Below the pieces are notes generated by a model. It saw only the letters and a program-made list of their open reading frames with translations, ran no database searches and had not been told where the DNA came from. From Chloroflexota bacterium (GTDB taxonomy: Bacteria > Chloroflexota > Anaerolineae > Anaerolineales > Villigracilaceae): a stretch of 64,000 bases of DNA. Shown in pieces: positions 15,867-25,015 of this stretch. The stretch is taken from positions 124,001 to 188,000 of the forward strand of contig JAIOAQ010000001.1 of assembly GCA_019873735.1 (NCBI GenBank), in the 5' to 3' direction. Numbering within the stretch: position 1 is the first letter of the stretch; each line of letters starts with the position of its first letter. Both the position numbers and the translations under genes were made by a program.

Positions 15867-17993
15867 TTAGCGGACTTCATCAGCGCCAAGGTCAATGGTA
15901 ACTCCTTGTACACGAGCCTGGCCATCTATATCATACAAACCAGATTGGGTCAGCGTTTGGCCGACGTTAATGGCCGGTGAGGTGCTTTGTAAATGCAAGT
16001 CGCCGCCGCCCGGATTGACCAACAGAGGGTTGAGCCCGTTCAGGGAGTGAGCATCGTTGCCAGAGCCGGATTGATAGGCCGAGAAGGATGTATACGTTAC
16101 GTTCTTCCACTGCCAGGAAGCGCCATTGAAGAACAGATTGTAATCCACCAGGTTGCCGGTCATCACCGTGCTCCAGCTCAGGATATAGGGTTTGCCGCTC
16201 CCGGCGTAGAAGATATTGTTCTTGATGATGTTGTTTCGGGTGTCATATTGAACGTACAATTCGGCGCCCCAGGCATCGCTGAGTCGGGCATTGTTATAGA
16301 GCGTATTGTTGACAATCACGCAATTCTCGGTGGAACCGCGGTTGGTATCGTAGCCACCCATGGAAATGCCCGCATCAGTATTTTCATAGATGAAATTGTT
16401 CCGGATGGTGACATTGCTGGTGGCTTTTCCTTTGTGTTCACTGGCAATTTCGACACCGATATTGCAGTTGTGAGCCTTGTTGTGCTCGATGGTAATGTCC
16501 CGCCCGCCATCCACGTACACACAGCCCGCCGAGCGCTCGTTCCCATACGCCACATTGCCGGCCGAGGTGATATTATACACATCGTTGTAGGCAATCAGGC
16601 CGTTACGCGCTTGGTCATTCGAGGGAGCCGTTCCCTCAAAGCCAATCGCATCAATGCCAATGTTGTTGACATCATGGATGACGTTGTTTGTGACCTGCCA
16701 GCCATCCACATTGCCGTTGATGACCAGCGCTTCAGAGGAACCCAATTTCAGGCTGTAGAGGGTATTGCCGTCAATAACGACATCGTGAATGGCGCTGGAG
16801 CCAGAAGTCCCATGAACGGCAATCCCATGCGCGTCGGTGCCGATTTTGGCTGTGCCGTTATGTTCAATGTGGTGAATCGCGTTGTTACGGATTCCAATAT
16901 GATGCGCCGTCCCGGTAATGCGAACTCCAATAGGGACGAGATTCTTGGTGGAAGTCTTGTAATTGCGCACCTCAAAGCCCTTGACGATGATGTAGGCCCT
17001 GTCCTTGATGTAGAGCATACCGTTATCCTCTGCCGGGACGGTGAGCCCTGTGCCATCCAGGATAGCGGTCTCGCCAGGATAACTCTGGAAGGTTATGTAA
17101 GCGTCGGCTGTACCTGAAACATTGATGGTGACGCGCTCGTTGTAGGCACCTGCGCGCACGCAGACGATGTCACCAGGTTGAGCACTGTTGGCGGCTTTCT
17201 GAATCGTCTTCCAGGGAGCGTTGATGGTGCCATCATTATTGTCATTGCCACCGGTAGCCACAAAGCGCGAGCATGTTCCGGGCTGAGAGGTAGGAGTAGT
17301 GGTAGGCGGCACCGATGTATTGGTGGGAGTGGGCGGTACCGGCGTGTTGGTAGCGGTGGGCGGTACCGATGTCTTGGTAGGAGTGGGCGGCACCGGCGTG
17401 TTGGTAGCGGTAGGCGGTACCAATGTGTTGGTGGGAGTAGGCGGTATGGATGTGTTGGTGGGGGTGGCCGTTGCTCCGCCCTCATTATAGGTAACCGTTA
17501 CTGCCTCATAATCGAGGTCGCAGTTATCCTTGGCATTGTTCGATAGCAGTCGGATGCGAATTTCACGCGTATCGCTTTTTACGTAATTTGCCAGTGTACC
17601 TGTGGCCTCAAAAGTAAGAACTGTCCATTGCCAGTCGGCGGCCGCAGCATTGTCTCCAAGAGTTGCCCAGGACGAGTTGCTCCAATTATAAATCCCCCAG
17701 GTCCAGGTCTGGTAACTCTTGAGCGGACCCTTGTAATTCACAGTGATCTGGATAGCCGTGATGCTCTGCCGATCAATTTCGGAAGGTAAATAGTAGCGGC
17801 GGTAACCAGCATACTTGCTGCTCCCTGGCGTTGTGAATTCGACGTATTTGTTCCAATCATCCTGGGTGCCACTTTGGTCTTGCACATGCAAGTTTGTGAC
17901 CGGCTGGCCACCATCGCCACCAGATGTGGTCACATAAGATGATGGCAGCAGGGTGGTGGCGGTTGCGGCCTGCACTGGATGATCGGTCAGCAA
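15867..17993 (-). CDS. Exported parallel beta-helix protein with Pro/Thr linker; N terminus unclear
   Basis: 708 aa as read. Residues ~10-165 form a beta-sandwich module (PSSYVTTSGGDGGQPVTNLH). Residues ~172-240 are a linker of repeats like PPTPTNTSVPPT. Then FVATGGNDNNDGTINAPWKTIQKA begins a right-handed parallel beta-helix (Beta_helix/DUF1565 type), found in polysaccharide lyases and glycosidases. It ends LGADEV. The TTG at 17993 gives no signal peptide; upstream in frame lies RFPALLCSTLLTDHPVQAA, which looks like a signal-peptide core and cleavage site, but a stop occurs 11 codons upstream with no ATG/GTG/TTG before it. The start region may be mutated. Located between GH4 and the GH114-like gene, so a role in polysaccharide breakdown is plausible. 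Confidence 0.8.
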   Translation of the reverse strand: MLTDHPVQAATATTLLPSSYVTTSGGDGGQPVTNLHVQDQSGTQDDWNKYVEFTTPGSSKYAGYRRYYLPSEIDRQSITAIQITVNYKGPLKSYQTWTWGIYNWSNSSWATLGDNAAAADWQWTVLTFEATGTLANYVKSDTREIRIRLLSNNAKDNCDLDYEAVTVTYNEGGATATPTNTSIPPTPTNTLVPPTATNTPVPPTPTKTSVPPTATNTPVPPTPTNTSVPPTTTPTSQPGTCSRFVATGGNDNNDGTINAPWKTIQKAANSAQPGDIVCVRAGAYNERVTINVSGTADAYITFQSYPGETAILDGTGLTVPAEDNGMLYIKDRAYIIVKGFEVRNYKTSTKNLVPIGVRITGTAHHIGIRNNAIHHIEHNGTAKIGTDAHGIAVHGTSGSSAIHDVVIDGNTLYSLKLGSSEALVINGNVDGWQVTNNVIHDVNNIGIDAIGFEGTAPSNDQARNGLIAYNDVYNITSAGNVAYGNERSAGCVYVDGGRDITIEHNKAHNCNIGVEIASEHKGKATSNVTIRNNFIYENTDAGISMGGYDTNRGSTENCVIVNNTLYNNARLSDAWGAELYVQYDTRNNIIKNNIFYAGSGKPYILSWSTVMTGNLVDYNLFFNGASWQWKNVTYTSFSAYQSGSGNDAHSLNGLNPLLVNPGGGDLHLQSTSPAINVGQTLTQSGLYDIDGQARVQGVTIDLGADEVR

Positions 17994-18149
17994 GGTGGAG
18001 CATAGCAGGGCAGGGAAGCGGTCTTTAAGTTATGCGCCCCGCCACGCGCCTCACAAAGCGTTTGTCTGGTTGTGTTGTGATCTTACATAAAGCCACCTCC
18101 GCATTTCTCAGGATAGAACGAATGATAGGGAAAACGATCCACGCTAAAA

Positions 18150-19481
18150 TCAGACCTTATGTGCCCTGAACTGCGGCAGATATTCTTTGTGGACGGCAAA
18201 CAGTTCATTGGTCATCTCCCGAATCTCGGCCAGCGAGAGGACGGCGGCGGTCAACGGGTCGTGGCAGATGGCGCGATAAACCATGACCGGATCGCCGGCG
18301 AGCGAGGCCTGGATGGCCATCTCCTCGATGCCGCTGGAAAGTTGGGTCAGCAAGGCGCATTCGGGCGGCAGCGCGCCGACGTGCATGGGGTGGAATCCGG
18401 CGCGGTCCACCAGCACGGGAACTTCGACGCAGGCGCCCTGGGGCAGGTTGGTGATGAGGTGGGTGTTCTGGACGTTGCCGTTGAATTTGAACGGTTCGCC
18501 GCCTTTGAGGGCGTTGATGATGTAGGCGGCGTATTCATGGCCGCGCTTCAGGTCGTCCTCGGTCAACGGGCGGGCGAGTTCGGCCTTCACCTGGTCTTGC
18601 CAGGTGGCTTCGTTGCGCTGATATTCCTTCAGGATGTAGGCGTACTCGCCGGGATTCCAGTTGGTGCCGTGCGTGCAGTATTTTTCGATCAGGTCGGGGC
18701 GTTTGCGGAACCACCAGTTGTACTCGGAGTTGTGGCCGCTTGATTCGGTGACGTACTTGCCCAGCGCCAGGTACATTTCGTTGCGCACGGGTTCGGCGTT
18801 GTAGATTTCGGGGCGGGTGGTGATGGCCTCGTGGAGCAGGGGGTAGGCATCCTGGCCGCGCCAGCGGAAATCGAGGTACCAGGCCTGGTGGTTGATTCCG
18901 GCGCAGAGGTAGTCAATCTCTTCGTAAGGCGCGCCAATCCATTCGGCCAGCATCATGGCCGTGCCTTGCACCGAGTGGCATAGACCGGTGACGGTGATGA
19001 AGGATTGTTTTTGGATGGCCGAGACGAGCATGGCCATCGGGTTGGTGTAGTTGAGCAGGACGGCGTCCGGGCAGTAACGCTCCATGTCGCGAACGATGTC
19101 CATCATCGGGTTGATGGTGCGCAGGAAGCGGAAGATGCCGCTGGGGCCGCGCGTGTCGCCGACGTTGATGTCCACGCCGTATTTTTGGGGGATTTCGATG
19201 TCGTGCCGCCAGACTTCGGTGGAACCGGCCAGGATGGTGGTCAGGACGACGTCGGCGCCTTTGAGCGCCTCGGCGCGGTCGAGGGTGGCCGAGACGGTGG
19301 CGGGCCGATTTCCGGCGGCGATCAATTTTTCCACGCCCTTTTTGGCCCATTCCAGCCGCCCGGGATGGATGTCCATCAAGGCCAGGTGAGCGTCTTGAAG
19401 GAGGGGGAAGGTCAGGATGTCGCGCACGAGTTCGTGGGTGAAGCCGAGCGAACCGGCGCCGATAAACGTGATTTTGGTCAT
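18150..19481 (-). CDS. Glycoside hydrolase family 4 (alpha-galactosidase MelA-like)
   Basis: 443-aa GH4 enzyme, NAD+- and Mn2+-dependent. It has the Rossmann start [20 protein letters not shown], the metal/substrate motif [10 protein letters not shown], the metal-binding Cys/His pair in GLCHSVQGT and [11 protein letters not shown]. These fit the alpha-galactosidase/alpha-galacturonidase branch better than 6-phospho-glucosidases. Cytoplasmic. It is 5 bases downstream of the second permease gene, so it would process the sugar imported by that ABC transporter. The specific substrate is uncertain (alpha-galactoside likely). The gap to the next gene, 17994-18149, holds no other ORF. Confidence 0.92.
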   Translation of the reverse strand: MTKITFIGAGSLGFTHELVRDILTFPLLQDAHLALMDIHPGRLEWAKKGVEKLIAAGNRPATVSATLDRAEALKGADVVLTTILAGSTEVWRHDIEIPQKYGVDINVGDTRGPSGIFRFLRTINPMMDIVRDMERYCPDAVLLNYTNPMAMLVSAIQKQSFITVTGLCHSVQGTAMMLAEWIGAPYEEIDYLCAGINHQAWYLDFRWRGQDAYPLLHEAITTRPEIYNAEPVRNEMYLALGKYVTESSGHNSEYNWWFRKRPDLIEKYCTHGTNWNPGEYAYILKEYQRNEATWQDQVKAELARPLTEDDLKRGHEYAAYIINALKGGEPFKFNGNVQNTHLITNLPQGACVEVPVLVDRAGFHPMHVGALPPECALLTQLSSGIEEMAIQASLAGDPVMVYRAICHDPLTAAVLSLAEIREMTNELFAVHKEYLPQFRAHKV

Positions 19482-19486
19482 GCGAT

Positions 19487-20332
19487 TTATCCTTTCAAAC
19501 CACTGAGGGTAATGCCTTCAACGATCCAACGCTGGACGAACAGGAAAACAATCAGCACCGGCAGGATGACCAGCACCGAGGCGGCCATTGTCAGATGGTC
19601 GTTGCCAACCATGCGATTGGAGAACCAGGTCAGGATGATGGGCAGGGTGCGCACATTTTTCTCGGTCAGGACAATCAACGGCCAGAGATAAGCATTCCAG
19701 TTGAACATGAACGTCAACATGCCGAAGGTTGCCAGGGCAGGGCCCATCTGCGGCAGGGCAATGCGCCGGAAGATGTAAAATTCGCCTGCGCCGTCCACGC
19801 GCGCCGCGTCGAGCAGTTCGTTGGGGATGGCCAGCGCAAACTGCCGGAACAGGAAAATCCCAAAAGCATCAACGGCGGCAGGGAGTATCAAGCCTAACAG
19901 GTTATTGAGCAGTCCAAGTTTTGCCAGGATGAGATAGCCGGGAATCATGGTCATCTGTGGTGGAATCATCATCAGCGACAGGATAAACCAGAAGAGCGCC
20001 TTTTTGCCCTTGAACTCGAACTTGGCAAAGATGTAACCAAAGAGCGAACTGGTAAACAAGACCTGCGCCACATTCGCCAGCGCGATAATGGCCGAGTTGC
20101 GGTAAAAAATCCCCAGCGGTAAATCCTTGTCCGTCAGCACGCGCTGATAGTTACCGAGTGTAAACTCCTGGGGGAAAAAGGTGGGCGGAATTTGCCGAAT
20201 CTCGCGCCCGGTCTTGAACGAGCCGAGTATCATCCACAGGAACGGCAAGAGCGCGATCAGGCTGGCAGGGATAAGGACAAAATAGGCAAGATTCAGGCGA
20301 AACCTGCGGTGAGGCCGGGAAAACGTGGTCAT
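19487..20332 (-). CDS. Sugar ABC transporter permease (MalG/CUT1 type)
   Basis: 281-aa inner-membrane permease with about six membrane segments. The EAA loop region reads [24 protein letters not shown], typical of CUT1 second permeases. The start [10 protein letters not shown] (20332) lies 2 bases after the stop of the first permease; the ORF-track start adds 32 residues from the upstream gene's frame. It forms a heterodimer with the upstream MalF-like permease and takes substrate from the lipoprotein encoded further upstream. No ATPase gene is in the cluster, so a shared MsmK/MalK-type ATPase from elsewhere is expected, as is common for CUT1 systems. Confidence 0.95.
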   Translation of the reverse strand: MTTFSRPHRRFRLNLAYFVLIPASLIALLPFLWMILGSFKTGREIRQIPPTFFPQEFTLGNYQRVLTDKDLPLGIFYRNSAIIALANVAQVLFTSSLFGYIFAKFEFKGKKALFWFILSLMMIPPQMTMIPGYLILAKLGLLNNLLGLILPAAVDAFGIFLFRQFALAIPNELLDAARVDGAGEFYIFRRIALPQMGPALATFGMLTFMFNWNAYLWPLIVLTEKNVRTLPIILTWFSNRMVGNDHLTMAASVLVILPVLIVFLFVQRWIVEGITLSGLKG

Positions 20333-20334
20333 CG

Positions 20335-21327
20335 TCAATACTCCAATTCTGTGTTCAGCAGGCGGTTTTGCAGCAGAGATATGCTCAGTATCATCAGGAA
20401 CATCACAATTGAGACAGCCGCTGCCCATCCCATTTTCTGATAGCGGAAAGCATAGTTATAGATGTGCAACAACAAGACCTGGGTTTGGCCTTGGGGGCCA
20501 CCATCGGTCATGACCTGTACGATGTCAAACACCTGGAAGGCTGAAATCATGGTCAGAATGGCGGTCAGCAGGATGGTGGGCATCAGCAAGGGGATGACAA
20601 TGCGGGTCAACAACTGCCACGAGTTCGCGCCGTCTATTAGGGCAGCGTCCTTGATTGTTTGCGGAATGCCCTGCAGGGCGGCGATAAAAATGACCATGTT
20701 ATAGCCCAGGTCCTGCCAGAGATAGGCCACGATGACCGCAAACAACGCGACGGGAATCCCCGCCACAACCAGGCTGGGGTCTCCGGTCCAGTTGATGGCA
20801 ACCAGTTTCCCCGTTACGCCGCCCAGGATGGCGTTCAATAGTCCGCGTTGGGGATGAAACACATAGCCCCACATGATGGCAACCCCCACCGAAGGCGCAA
20901 GCACCGGCAGGAAGAACAGCGTCCGAAAAATACCTTTGACCCGCTTGTTGACGGATTCAATCATGAACGCCAATGGCAGCGTCACCAACAGGTTGAGCGG
21001 CACGACCAGCGTCACAAATAACAGGGTGGTCTTGACGCCGGTATGAAATTGCTGCACTTCCAGCGGTGCATCCGGCGAAGAATACAGCATTTTTTGGAAG
21101 TTTTGTAATCCCACAAAAGGATTGTCCCCGCCAAAACCCAGGAAGCCGCCCATTCGTCGGGGGCTGTAATCGAAAAAAGCCAGCGCGCTGCCCCAAAGCA
21201 GGGGGAAAACCGTCCAAAATACCATGAAAAGTAGCAGGGGGATGATAGCAAGGGCGACAAATCGCTTTTTTGCCGAGTCGCGCCCGGAGAACAATCGCTG
21301 CCAGCCAGGCCAGGTGGATAGGGCCAT
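20335..21327 (-). CDS. Sugar ABC transporter permease (MalF/UgpA-like, CUT1 type)
   Basis: 330-aa permease with about six to seven transmembrane helices and the EAA loop IPQTIKDAALIDGANSWQLL. The start MALSTWPGW at 21327 is chosen because AAGGAGG lies 6 bases upstream; the track start is 10 codons earlier, within the hairpin. The ribosome site directly abuts a perfect 16-base-arm hairpin (21338-21379), suggesting that its translation is set lower than that of the binding protein. Pairs with the downstream permease. Confidence 0.95.
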   Translation of the reverse strand: MALSTWPGWQRLFSGRDSAKKRFVALAIIPLLLFMVFWTVFPLLWGSALAFFDYSPRRMGGFLGFGGDNPFVGLQNFQKMLYSSPDAPLEVQQFHTGVKTTLLFVTLVVPLNLLVTLPLAFMIESVNKRVKGIFRTLFFLPVLAPSVGVAIMWGYVFHPQRGLLNAILGGVTGKLVAINWTGDPSLVVAGIPVALFAVIVAYLWQDLGYNMVIFIAALQGIPQTIKDAALIDGANSWQLLTRIVIPLLMPTILLTAILTMISAFQVFDIVQVMTDGGPQGQTQVLLLHIYNYAFRYQKMGWAAAVSIVMFLMILSISLLQNRLLNTELEY

Positions 21328-21337
21328 GTGAGCCTCC

Positions 21338-21379
21338 TTGGTTCCCTTTCCGCTCAAAGTGTGGCGGAAAGGGAACCAA
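21338..21379 (-). promoter_or_regulatory. Stem-loop between binding-protein and permease genes
   Basis: Perfect 16-base arms TTGGTTCCCTTTCCGC and GCGGAAAGGGAACCAA with a 10-base loop, in the 120-base gap between the SBP stop and permease start. On the mRNA the stem ends just before GGAGG of the permease. The T-run lies upstream of the stem, so it is not an intrinsic terminator. It most resembles the stabilising hairpins between malE- and malF-type genes. Confidence 0.75.
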
Positions 21380-21447
21380 AAAACATCGCTAACAACATCT
21401 TATAGGCTGAAGATAGTTCCTTGTGCCTCAAATCTTCTAGATGTTTG

Positions 21448-22791
21448 TTATTTGAACGAACCTTGCACCGCGTTTTCGATGGTTGCCAGGGTTTCTTCCG
21501 CAGTTGCGTTTCCTTGCAGGTAATTCAATACTTCTGGGTAAACCACCTCGTACCAGACGAAATCCCGGTCAGGGAATTGCCCTTCGTACTGGCCGTATTC
21601 CAGGAAGCCGAGGAACGGTTCAAAGTAGGGGAACTCGGAGACCAGTTTCTGGGCATTCTCGCCTTTGATGTTGTCTTTCAAAGCCGGCAGCGTGCCGGAA
21701 GCCAGATTCCACTGCAAGGCGTTGGCCGAATCCAGAGTCACAAACTTGACAAAGTCCCAGGCGGCTTGCTGCACTTTGCTGTTGGCAGAAACCGTCAGCC
21801 CCCAACCCGAAGCAGCCGCAAAGACAGGCGTATCGCCAACCGACGGCAGCGGCTGGTAAATGGTCACTGCTGCAACGTCGGCAAAATCGCCGCTGTATTC
21901 CGGGATGGCCCACGGCCCGATCAGGCCTGCCGCGCTGGTCTCGGCAAAGTACGAGTCGCCTACCCAGTTTTCTTCATCGTTGAAAAGCAAGGGGTCAACC
22001 AGACCCACATCCACCAGGCGCTTCATCAGTTCGAGAGTCTTGAGCCCTTCGGGCGTGTTGACGGTATACGTGCTGTCCTTCAGGTATTGCCCGCCATATT
22101 GCAGATATAGCGAATGGAACATGGTGGCAATCCCATCCGAGCCGGTGAAATGCAGCCCGGCGCGGGTCATCACCCCATCCTGCACAACCGCCATCTTCTG
22201 CAAATCTTCGATGGCTTCGTCCCAGGTTGCCCAGCCATCCTTGTAGTTGGTCGCGCCGACTTCGTCTGCAATGCGGGTGTTGAACAGCACCGCCCCGTAT
22301 TCGATGTTGAATTCCTGCGGAATGCCGTACAACTTTCCATCACAAATGTACCCGCCCAGCGGCGCATCGAGCAGTTTGCCCTTGACCTCTTCCAGCGAAG
22401 CAACGCTGGCGGGCATCTCGGCCAGGTTGCCGCCTTCGGCGTAGGAGCAAACCCACGAGCCAAACATTTGCAGGATGTCGGCCTCGGTCTTGGCAGGCAG
22501 GGCAGTTTGCAGAGTCTGGATGTAAGTATCGTAGTCGAAGGTTTCAAAAACGATGTTTACGTTGGGGTTCTGTTTCATGTACTCTGCCGCCAGCGCTTCG
22601 TACCCGGCATTGAACGAACTGTTTTGGTGCGTCCAAACGCGCAGAGTGACTTTTTCGCCAGCCGGCTGGGCAGGCGCGGAATCGCCGGCAGGCTGTCCGG
22701 CTGGCTGGTCTGCCGCAGGCTTTGTCCCGCCGCCGCAGGCTGCCAACAACAGAGCCAGCACCATCAGGGAAATGAATAACTTGGTTTTCAT
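21448..22791 (-). CDS. Sugar-binding lipoprotein of an ABC transporter (SBP family 1)
   Basis: 447-aa extracellular solute-binding protein. It begins MKTKLFISLMVLALLLAACGGG, a lipoprotein signal with the lipobox Cys at about residue 19. A Pro/Ala/Gly linker follows (PAADQPAGQPAGD). The mature domain has the usual MalE-like pattern: VTLRVWTHQNSSFNAGYEALAAEYMKQNPNVNIVFE, with NSKVQQAAWDFVKFV near the C terminus. An AAGGAGAAG site precedes the ATG. Followed by the two permeases; preceded by the SIS gene after a 112-base gap without other features. Substrate unknown; by context an oligosaccharide with galactose or galactosamine. Confidence 0.95.
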   Translation of the reverse strand: MKTKLFISLMVLALLLAACGGGTKPAADQPAGQPAGDSAPAQPAGEKVTLRVWTHQNSSFNAGYEALAAEYMKQNPNVNIVFETFDYDTYIQTLQTALPAKTEADILQMFGSWVCSYAEGGNLAEMPASVASLEEVKGKLLDAPLGGYICDGKLYGIPQEFNIEYGAVLFNTRIADEVGATNYKDGWATWDEAIEDLQKMAVVQDGVMTRAGLHFTGSDGIATMFHSLYLQYGGQYLKDSTYTVNTPEGLKTLELMKRLVDVGLVDPLLFNDEENWVGDSYFAETSAAGLIGPWAIPEYSGDFADVAAVTIYQPLPSVGDTPVFAAASGWGLTVSANSKVQQAAWDFVKFVTLDSANALQWNLASGTLPALKDNIKGENAQKLVSEFPYFEPFLGFLEYGQYEGQFPDRDFVWYEVVYPEVLNYLQGNATAEETLATIENAVQGSFK

Positions 22792-22903
22792 CTTTCTTCT
22801 CCTTTATCAACTTGGATGACCGCGACACCACGCTCCCGCGCGTGCCAGACAGGGAACGCGGCCATCTGATAAAGCGCACCCCGCCGCTCGCATACCACCA
22901 AAC

Positions 22904-23932
22904 CTATTCCAGCATCACCACCGTCCTTAGATTTTTCGGCCGGTCAGGGTTCAACCCCTTGGCCAGCGAACGATAAAAAGCCATCAATTGCAGGACGGGC
23001 AGGTACAGGACGCCGCGCCCGCTTTCGGGGATTCCCGACCCGAAGACGACCTCCGCTTCAGACTCCCCGAGGCTGGCTGCCGTTGCCCCCAGCCCGGCCA
23101 TCTCTGACAGCACCTTCGCCTCGTGGACTCGATTCGCGTCTGAGAGCATTCCCACCACCACTGTATTGGCATTGACCATGCTCATCGGTCCGTGCCGGAA
23201 CTCGAGGAAGTGGAACGGCTCGCTGTGGGTGAGGGTCATCTCTTTCATCTTGAGATTGGCTTCACAGGCAAGTCCATAGCGGATGCCCGAACCGAGAAAA
23301 TAAAATCTGTCGAAGTCCAGGTTTTCACCAACCTCCTTTGCATACGGCTCATACCGATCAATCAACCGCTGACCCGTCTCAGGCAATTTCCCCATCGCAT
23401 CCAGCAAATCTGCCCGCCCGGCCATCTTCGCGCCGAGCGCCGCCGCGGCCACATACATCGAAGCGAAAGAACGTGTCTGCGCGACGGATTCTTCCTGTCC
23501 CTCGTCAATCACCACGTTGACATCCGCCAACCGGGAAAGGGCTTCGTCGTAGTTGCTGATGACCACTACCTCGCCGCGTTTCTCGGCCTTGAACTTTTCC
23601 ACCGCCCTGACCGTCTCGGTCGTCGTCCCGGAGCGGCTGACGGCCACCAGCAGTTGGCGCAAACCGGAATTTTGTGTGATGACCGTTTGCGGATTCAACA
23701 GCAACTCCCCGCCCGGCACGGCCCGCGCCGCGCGCCCGGTCAACTCCTGATACAGCGCTGCCGCCGCAAGCGAAAGATAATAAGTGGAACCGCAGCCTGT
23801 AAAAAGCACCTGATCGTACTCCGCCGCCTGCGGCAAAGCCGTCATGCTGACCAGATTCAAGGCCTGCTCCCACGCCCGAGTCTGGGATTTGATTTCGTGG
23901 TAGGTGTGATAGTCTTCTCGTCTCATTGTCAT
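22904..23932 (-). CDS. SIS-domain sugar-phosphate isomerase/deaminase (AgaS / GlmS C-terminal type)
   Basis: 342 aa with two SIS domains, as in the isomerase half of GlmS and in AgaS. Key segments are QVLFTGCGSTYYLSLAAAAL, VAVSRSGTTTETV and YFLGSGIRYGLACEANLKMKEMTLTHSEPFHFLEFRHGP. The latter holds the Glu and His of the GlmS-like isomerase site. No glutaminase domain. Candidate reactions are galactosamine-6-phosphate deamination to tagatose-6-phosphate (AgaS) or fructosamine-6-phosphate deglycation. The first ATG (23932) overlaps the amidohydrolase stop (ATGA) and has an AGGA site. The LacD, PfkB and GatZ-like genes downstream favour the AgaS role, which is inference. Confidence 0.88.
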   Translation of the reverse strand: MTMRREDYHTYHEIKSQTRAWEQALNLVSMTALPQAAEYDQVLFTGCGSTYYLSLAAAALYQELTGRAARAVPGGELLLNPQTVITQNSGLRQLLVAVSRSGTTTETVRAVEKFKAEKRGEVVVISNYDEALSRLADVNVVIDEGQEESVAQTRSFASMYVAAAALGAKMAGRADLLDAMGKLPETGQRLIDRYEPYAKEVGENLDFDRFYFLGSGIRYGLACEANLKMKEMTLTHSEPFHFLEFRHGPMSMVNANTVVVGMLSDANRVHEAKVLSEMAGLGATAASLGESEAEVVFGSGIPESGRGVLYLPVLQLMAFYRSLAKGLNPDRPKNLRTVVMLE

Positions 23933-24996
23933 TTTGTCCTATCGTCTTGGGGAGTGAGGTGCCTGTGCGGGTTCAAGATTTTCTCTGCGTTTGCGTGATA
24001 CACCTTCTTCAGCACCTCTTCGGGCAGGTAGAGGCCATAAACGTACCAGCGTCCCTGTTGGGGAATTTCGCCCACGTTGTAGTTGAAATATTCGTCATCG
24101 GTTTCCAGGAAGCGGTAGGCCAGGCGATAGGCCTCGGGGTCGGGCCCCATGTCCGAGCCGAACAGGATGCGGTCCTGATACTGGATGAAAAAGCGGCGGG
24201 CGGTGTAAGGCTGCCGCCCCAACTCGCCCAGCCGGGCAGAAATGTCAATGTGGTAATTGGGACAGTCATCGAGCATCCGGCCCACCCAGGCCAGGTTTTC
24301 GGCATAACAGCCCCCATGCGCCCCGATGAAGGTCGTTTGGGGGTGACGTTTGACCAGGTTGTAGAAAGCGTTCAGAATGTCCAGGAACGGGGGGAACGGC
24401 GGGCTGGTGAAAGCCCACTCGGGGTGCCGGCCGAGTTCCTCCCAGCGCTCGTTGGTCTCGTCAATCGGGTCGAAGAAGGCCGCCGGGTCGGCGACATGCG
24501 CCAGCACCGGCAGGCCCAACTCGCCCGCTGCCTGCCAGATGGGGTCGAGACGCGGGTCGTCTACTTTGACGAGTTCGCCGTGCTGGTCCCGGACGTGCAG
24601 CCCAAACGGCTTCCAGATTTTCACGCCCTCCGCGCCCCACGATTTCTGGACCTCCAGACGGCGGGCGGCATATTCGGGGAAGGAATCGCCCAGTTTGGGC
24701 CATTGGCTCCAGTCCACGCCGCCGAAGATGTGAAAGCGCTCCGGGGCTTTGGCTTTGAAATAATCCAGGTGGGCCTGAAGGATGCCCTCGCCCCAGCCGC
24801 CATCCAGGTCCACATAGCCGACGACGCCGGCCTGATCGAGTTGATTGAGCAGTTCGGGCAGGGGTTTTTTATCCCAGCCGCCGCCGAACGGCTCGCCCAG
24901 GTGATTGTGCGCGTCAATGACCGGGAAGCGCGGTTTTGTGACCAGGGTGGTTTTGGTCACAAGTTGCGAACGGGGGCGGAAGTTTTCCAGCAACAT
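23929..24996 (-). CDS. Amidohydrolase-2 family metal-dependent TIM-barrel hydrolase
   Basis: 355-aa amidohydrolase of the ACMSD/uronate-lactonase-like group (COG2159). VIDAHNHLGEPFGG near the N terminus supplies the two metal histidines; VKIWKPFGLHV, LPVLAHVADPA, FIGAHGG and DRILFGSDMGPD supply the rest. It ends in HANAEKILN. Members act as decarboxylases, lactonases or hydratases; the substrate here is not readable. I set the start at the ATG of 24996 (MLLENFRPR); the longer track ORF includes out-of-frame DeoR sequence. It lies 19 bases after the DeoR gene and overlaps the SIS gene by 4 bases, so it is in the same sugar operon. Confidence 0.88.
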   Translation of the reverse strand: MLLENFRPRSQLVTKTTLVTKPRFPVIDAHNHLGEPFGGGWDKKPLPELLNQLDQAGVVGYVDLDGGWGEGILQAHLDYFKAKAPERFHIFGGVDWSQWPKLGDSFPEYAARRLEVQKSWGAEGVKIWKPFGLHVRDQHGELVKVDDPRLDPIWQAAGELGLPVLAHVADPAAFFDPIDETNERWEELGRHPEWAFTSPPFPPFLDILNAFYNLVKRHPQTTFIGAHGGCYAENLAWVGRMLDDCPNYHIDISARLGELGRQPYTARRFFIQYQDRILFGSDMGPDPEAYRLAYRFLETDDEYFNYNVGEIPQQGRWYVYGLYLPEEVLKKVYHANAEKILNPHRHLTPQDDRTK

Positions 24997-25015
24997 GGCT
25001 ACAGGCCGGAAGAGA

